In this document: positions 5,145-7,674 of the stretch, piece after piece
How the letters are laid out: the number at the start of each line of letters is the position of its first letter
How positions within the stretch are numbered: position 1 is the stretch's first letter
Source: an uncultured Campylobacter sp.
Lineage (GTDB): Bacteria; Campylobacterota; Campylobacteria; Campylobacterales; Campylobacteraceae
Length of the DNA stretch: 7,674 nt
Reading direction: 5' to 3'
NCBI GenBank assembly: GCA_938041615.1
Contig: CALISV010000159.1
Span: 1-7,674 of the forward strand
Notes under the pieces: model-generated
Told to the model about the DNA's origin: nothing
What the model saw: the letters and a program-made list of their open reading frames with translations, nothing else
Databases searched by the model: none
Position numbers and translations under genes: made by a program

Positions 5145-5882
5145 TTATCTGTCGCCAAAATCCTTGCCAAACTCGACTCCAAGCTCCCTTAAATTTAGGG
5201 GGCCGTTTCCTTGCGACTCCATCGGTGCTGGCGGCGGAGTTTGCGGCTGCGTTTGAGTAGGTTGCTCGCTCGCAGGGTTTTGCTCGGTTTGATCGTTTTT
5301 GGTTGCGTTATTTTCGGCTTTTTTCGGCTTTTTCTTTGCTTTTTCGTCTTCTAGCTTTTTACCGGTTAGGCACTCGTAAATTTCCGCGTGATTTTTCTTT
5401 GTCCAGTCCTCTTTGACCTCGATTTTTTGGTACTCTTTGCTAGTAGGCGCGGCTAGGCCGTTTTTAACTAGGGTTTTGTTTAAGATTCTGCTTTCGTCGC
5501 TTACCTCGCATAGCCATCTATCGCCTAGATTTTTTAGCGTGAGTACGTAGTAGTTGCGCTCGGGACGAAATATCTTTTTGATCTCTTTGTCGTAGGATTT
5601 GGTGAAATTTTCTAGCTCTTTTTTATCTTTTATGCATTTTGAGCCGTCGTAAAATTTAACGTTTGCAAGCTTGCAAGGGGCGATCACGGCGGCGTTTAGC
5701 CTAAAGACAAAGGTATTGTAGTCTAAAATTTTTTCTAAAAACAGGATTTCTTTAGTAACTTTTTCGCGTTTGGATTTGGTTGTTTGGGTGATTTGCATGT
5801 CGGTAAACTGGGCGAACGAATTTACCGACAGGAAGGATAAAGCGCAAAATTTAAGTAGAGTAAAAAATGCGCTTTTTTTCAT
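5145..5882 (-). CDS. Secreted protein with degenerate SNase-like (thermonuclease-fold) domain and low-complexity tail
   Basis: A signal peptide (1-24, cleavage likely after SFA) starts the 245-residue product. Residues 45-172 match the order of staphylococcal-nuclease elements: LDYNTFVFRLN for the usual DGDTxxxxL strand, CKLANVKF for the FRLxxVDxPE strand, LGDRWLCEV for the YGRxLAxV segment, and ILNKTLVKNGLA for the (V/I)NxxLVxxGLA helix. Several active-site positions differ: the second aspartate of DGDT is Asn, the arginine of FRL is Lys, and the following PE is absent, so nuclease activity is doubtful. Four mature cysteines (70, 83, 125, 171) could form disulfides. A charged linker (173-198) and a Gln/Pro-rich tail (200-222) precede a short conserved-looking end. 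The start overlaps the stop of the upstream binding protein by one base (TAATG) without a clear ribosome binding site, suggesting translational coupling. Confidence 0.6.
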   Translation of the reverse strand: MKKSAFFTLLKFCALSFLSVNSFAQFTDMQITQTTKSKREKVTKEILFLEKILDYNTFVFRLNAAVIAPCKLANVKFYDGSKCIKDKKELENFTKSYDKEIKKIFRPERNYYVLTLKNLGDRWLCEVSDESRILNKTLVKNGLAAPTSKEYQKIEVKEDWTKKNHAEIYECLTGKKLEDEKAKKKPKKAENNATKNDQTEQNPASEQPTQTQPQTPPPAPMESQGNGPLNLRELGVEFGKDFGDR

Positions 5883-6598
5883 TATTTCAGATCGTATTTT
5901 TCTAGCAGTTTGTCGTAGCTGCCGTCTTTTTTCATCTCTTCGAGCGCGGCGTTTATTTTAGCGATTAGATCTGCTTGCTTGCCTTTATTAAACGCCATAG
6001 AAAAGCCCTCGCTACCGTCGTTTTCTTTGTAAAATTCTTCAAGCTCGGGATTTTTCTTTAAAAACCCGTAACCGATCGAGCTATCAAGCACGACCGCGTC
6101 TATCTTGCCCTTTTTTAGTCCCATGATTAGCGGAACCGGATCCTCGGCAGGCACGACTTTGGCGCCTATGATAGCGTTAGCGGCGATCTCTTGGACAGTG
6201 CCTTGTTGTACGCCTACTCTTTTGCCGTTTAGGGCGTCTTTGCTCGCGATAGCGTCGTTGCCTTTAGCGCGCAGGTAGATGTTTTCGGTCGCATAGTAAG
6301 CCTGCGTGAAATCGATAGATTTTCGTCTATCATCTGTCGCGCTCATAGCGCTTGCTACGGCGTCGATCTTGCCGGTTTTTAGAGCTGGGATTAGGCCGTC
6401 AAAGCTCATATTTACGATCTTGTACTCAAAGCCCGCGCGTTTAGCGAGCTCGGCTACTAGATCCATGTCAAAGCCGGTGATCTTGTTTTGCTCGTCCACG
6501 TACTCAAACGGCGGATAGTTGGCGGCTGTACCGATCTTTAGCTCGGCGGCGCCAAGCGTGGCTAGAGCCGCTAAAAGCAGCGCAAAAATCTTTTTCAT
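5882..6598 (-). CDS. Periplasmic amino-acid-binding protein (SBP family 3), soluble
   Basis: This 238-residue protein is the extracytoplasmic receptor of a polar-amino-acid ABC importer. A short signal peptide (1-18) without a lipobox cysteine indicates a free periplasmic protein. The mature part follows the HisJ/LAO-binding-protein plan: YPPFEYVD (28-35), GFDMDL (42-47), SFDGLIPALKTGKID (65-79), SAMSATDDRR (83-92), QGT (132-134) and LDS (171-173). Arg91 and Asp172 stand where family members clamp the ligand's carboxyl and amino groups. Ligand identity (basic amino acid, glutamine or other) cannot be settled. It is a tandem paralogue of the lipoprotein receptor encoded just upstream, identical at roughly half the positions by eye. 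AAGGAGA on the minus strand (6603-6609) precedes the ATG. It ends in a one-base overlap with the SNase-like gene. Confidence 0.88.
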   Translation of the reverse strand: MKKIFALLLAALATLGAAELKIGTAANYPPFEYVDEQNKITGFDMDLVAELAKRAGFEYKIVNMSFDGLIPALKTGKIDAVASAMSATDDRRKSIDFTQAYYATENIYLRAKGNDAIASKDALNGKRVGVQQGTVQEIAANAIIGAKVVPAEDPVPLIMGLKKGKIDAVVLDSSIGYGFLKKNPELEEFYKENDGSEGFSMAFNKGKQADLIAKINAALEEMKKDGSYDKLLEKYDLK

Positions 6599-6629
6599 TT
6601 TCTCTCCTTTAAATTTGGTTTCAAATTTA

Positions 6630-6651
6630 AGCCCGCTACCCGGTGCGGGCT
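6630..6651 (-). terminator. Intercistronic stem-loop between the two binding-protein genes
   Basis: AGCCCGC (6630-6636) and GCGGGCT (6645-6651) form a perfect, GC-rich 7-bp stem with an 8-base loop, just after the stop of the lipoprotein gene in the direction of transcription. The bases after it read TAAATTTG, not a strong T run, so it may only partly terminate. It could equally protect the 3' end of the upstream message, raising the first receptor above the second. Confidence 0.5.
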
Positions 6652-6658
6652 CGCAAAT

Positions 6659-7480
6659 TTACTTCAGGCCGTATTTTTCCATCATCTTATCAAATTCGCC
6701 GCTCTTTTTGAGCTCCTCTATGGCGGCGTCTATCTTGCCGATTAGCTCTAGGTGCTTGCCCTTGTCAAATGCGACCGCAAAGCCCTCGGTGCCGTCGGGA
6801 AGCTTTAAAAACTCTTCTAAATCCGAGTTTTGCTTTAGATACTCGTAGCCGATCGGGCTATCTGTTAGCACGACGTCTATTTTGCCTGCTTTTAGCGACA
6901 AAATCGCAGCCGCTACGGTCTCTGAGGGCACGGCTAGGTCGCCGCAGATAGATTTAGCCGCGGTCTCTTGCAATGTGCCTATTTGCGCGCTTATTTTTTT
7001 GAGGTGCATATTGGTCGCATTTACGTCGGTGCCTTTTTTGCGGATGAAAAGATTATCTGAAAAATAATAAGGCTTCGTAAAATCAACAGATTTTCTTCTC
7101 TCCTCGGTCGCGCTCATGCCGCTTAGCGCGGCGTCTATCTTGCCTGTTTTTAGAGCGGGGATCAGTCCGTCAAAGCTCATATTTTGCACGTCAAATTTGA
7201 CGCCGATTTTCTTACCGACGGCCTCTATCATATCGATTTCAAAGCCTACGATTTTGTTGTGCTCGTCGATGTACTCAAACGGCGGATAGTCTGCGCTCGA
7301 GCCTACTTTTATCGTTTGCTGTACCGCTACAGGGGTTGCCTCGTTTTTTACTGCGGCGTCTTTGCTTGCTTTTTCATTCGAGCTTTGACCGCAGCCTGAA
7401 AGCATCAAAGCGGCGGCTACGAAAACGAAAAGTTTTTTAAATTTGCCGGCGGACAAGGCCGCAACGATGTTTTGTGACAT
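6659..7480 (-). CDS. Amino-acid-binding lipoprotein (SBP family 3)
   Basis: The 273-residue product is a second receptor for the same type of ABC importer. A lipoprotein signal ends in LMLSGC, with Cys30 as the lipid-attachment site, and a 25-residue linker rich in Ala, Lys, Glu and Ser tethers the binding domain to the membrane. The domain carries YPPFEYID (65-72), MSFDGLIPALKTGKID (101-116), SGMSATEERR (120-129), IGTLQET (167-173) and TDS (206-208); Arg128 and Asp207 are the expected ligand clamps. Substrate is unresolved. A very strong AAGGAGG (7486-7492, minus strand) five bases before the ATG supports this start although it gives a long n-region. The gene begins 12 bases after the ATPase stop, so ATPase and receptor form an operon. 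Its paralogue follows after 60 bases containing a stem-loop. Confidence 0.9.
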   Translation of the reverse strand: MSQNIVAALSAGKFKKLFVFVAAALMLSGCGQSSNEKASKDAAVKNEATPVAVQQTIKVGSSADYPPFEYIDEHNKIVGFEIDMIEAVGKKIGVKFDVQNMSFDGLIPALKTGKIDAALSGMSATEERRKSVDFTKPYYFSDNLFIRKKGTDVNATNMHLKKISAQIGTLQETAAKSICGDLAVPSETVAAAILSLKAGKIDVVLTDSPIGYEYLKQNSDLEEFLKLPDGTEGFAVAFDKGKHLELIGKIDAAIEELKKSGEFDKMMEKYGLK

Positions 7481-7485
7481 TTTGA

Positions 7486-7492
7486 CCTCCTT
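7486..7492 (-). promoter_or_regulatory. Strong Shine-Dalgarno AAGGAGG of the lipoprotein receptor
   Basis: The full consensus AAGGAGG lies directly after the TAA of the ATPase gene (7493-7495) and five bases before the receptor ATG. It is the strongest ribosome binding site seen in the window, in keeping with receptors being made in excess over their ATPase. Confidence 0.75.
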
Positions 7493-7674
7493 TTAGTGGT
7501 TTAAAATTTTACCTAGAAAATCCTGCAAACGCTGATTGCTAGGGTTTTCAAATACGTTTTTAGGCGTGTCGTCCACGGCTATTTTACCGCCGTGCATGAA
7601 AAATATCCTATTCGCCACGTTTTTAGCAAAGCCCATCTCGTGGGTAACTACTAGCATCGTGATACCCTTTGCCG
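7493..7674 (-). CDS. Amino-acid ABC transporter ATP-binding protein, C-terminal end only
   Basis: The frame enters from the right edge and ends at TAA (7493-7495), giving 60 complete codons. The peptide begins AKGITMLVVTHEMGFAKNVA, which contains the H-loop (switch histidine, VVTHEMGFA) typical of polar-amino-acid importer ATPases of the GlnQ/HisP/ArtP group. It continues RIFFMHGGKIAVDDTPKNVF and ends NPSNQRLQDFLGKILNH, the standard end of this subfamily. Walker A, signature and Walker B motifs lie beyond the window. It energises uptake by the permease, which is not visible here and is presumably further upstream, and pairs with the two receptors encoded immediately downstream. Confidence 0.92.
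   Translation of the reverse strand, partial: AKGITMLVVTHEMGFAKNVANRIFFMHGGKIAVDDTPKNVFENPSNQRLQDFLGKILNH

Noticed and set aside
6519..6951. Plus-strand frames opposite the two binding-protein genes
   Set aside because: They run antisense to two well-supported paralogous receptors with complete motifs, so they are shadows.

Overview
The window looks like a piece of a Campylobacter chromosome from the moderately GC-rich oral or host-associated group (C. rectus, C. showae, C. gracilis and relatives). This is an inference from gene content (amino-acid ABC transporter, ThiD/ThiE, an Hcp-like Sel1 protein), the flat codon style and the very frequent AAATTTG words. No rRNA, tRNA, CRISPR array or insertion sequence was recognised.

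Left part, plus strand (1-2777). The window opens inside the last codons of a class V, cysteine-desulfurase-like aminotransferase. A secreted Sel1/Hcp-like protein starts within its stop codon (ATGA overlap). A 470-base stretch without a credible gene (795-1264) follows and is packed with AAATTTG-type palindromic words. Next come two genes of one small membrane-protein family, each unit being a beta-rich soluble domain followed by a two-helix membrane hairpin. The first gene (1265-1756) has one unit. The second (TTG start at 1900) has two units in tandem, but its reading frame breaks in the second unit, exactly at the heptamer C CCA AAA (2484-2490), and continues one frame back to 2777.

Middle, convergent junction (2778-3068). 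It holds a perfect 14-bp inverted repeat (2888-2933) and, directly beside it, a decayed copy of the 3' end of thiE (about 2934-3018, minus strand). The intact thiE ends about 0.8 kb away. The NAD(P)H oxidoreductase gene between the two copies may therefore have been inserted at the end of thiE, separating thiE from its old terminator.

Right part, minus strand (7674 down to 3069). The gene order in transcription is: ABC transporter ATPase (C-terminus only), lipoprotein amino-acid-binding protein, a stem-loop, soluble periplasmic amino-acid-binding paralogue, a degenerate SNase-like secreted protein (1-base overlap), thiD, thiE (8-base overlap) and a flavodoxin-fold NAD(P)H oxidoreductase. The first three genes form an amino-acid uptake system with two receptors. 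ThiD and ThiE make thiamine phosphate from the pyrimidine and thiazole precursors. Spacings are short enough that much of this side could be one transcript.

No wholly new system was identified. The best leads are the frame break at a slippery-looking site, the thiE relic, the duplicated membrane family and the SNase-like protein.
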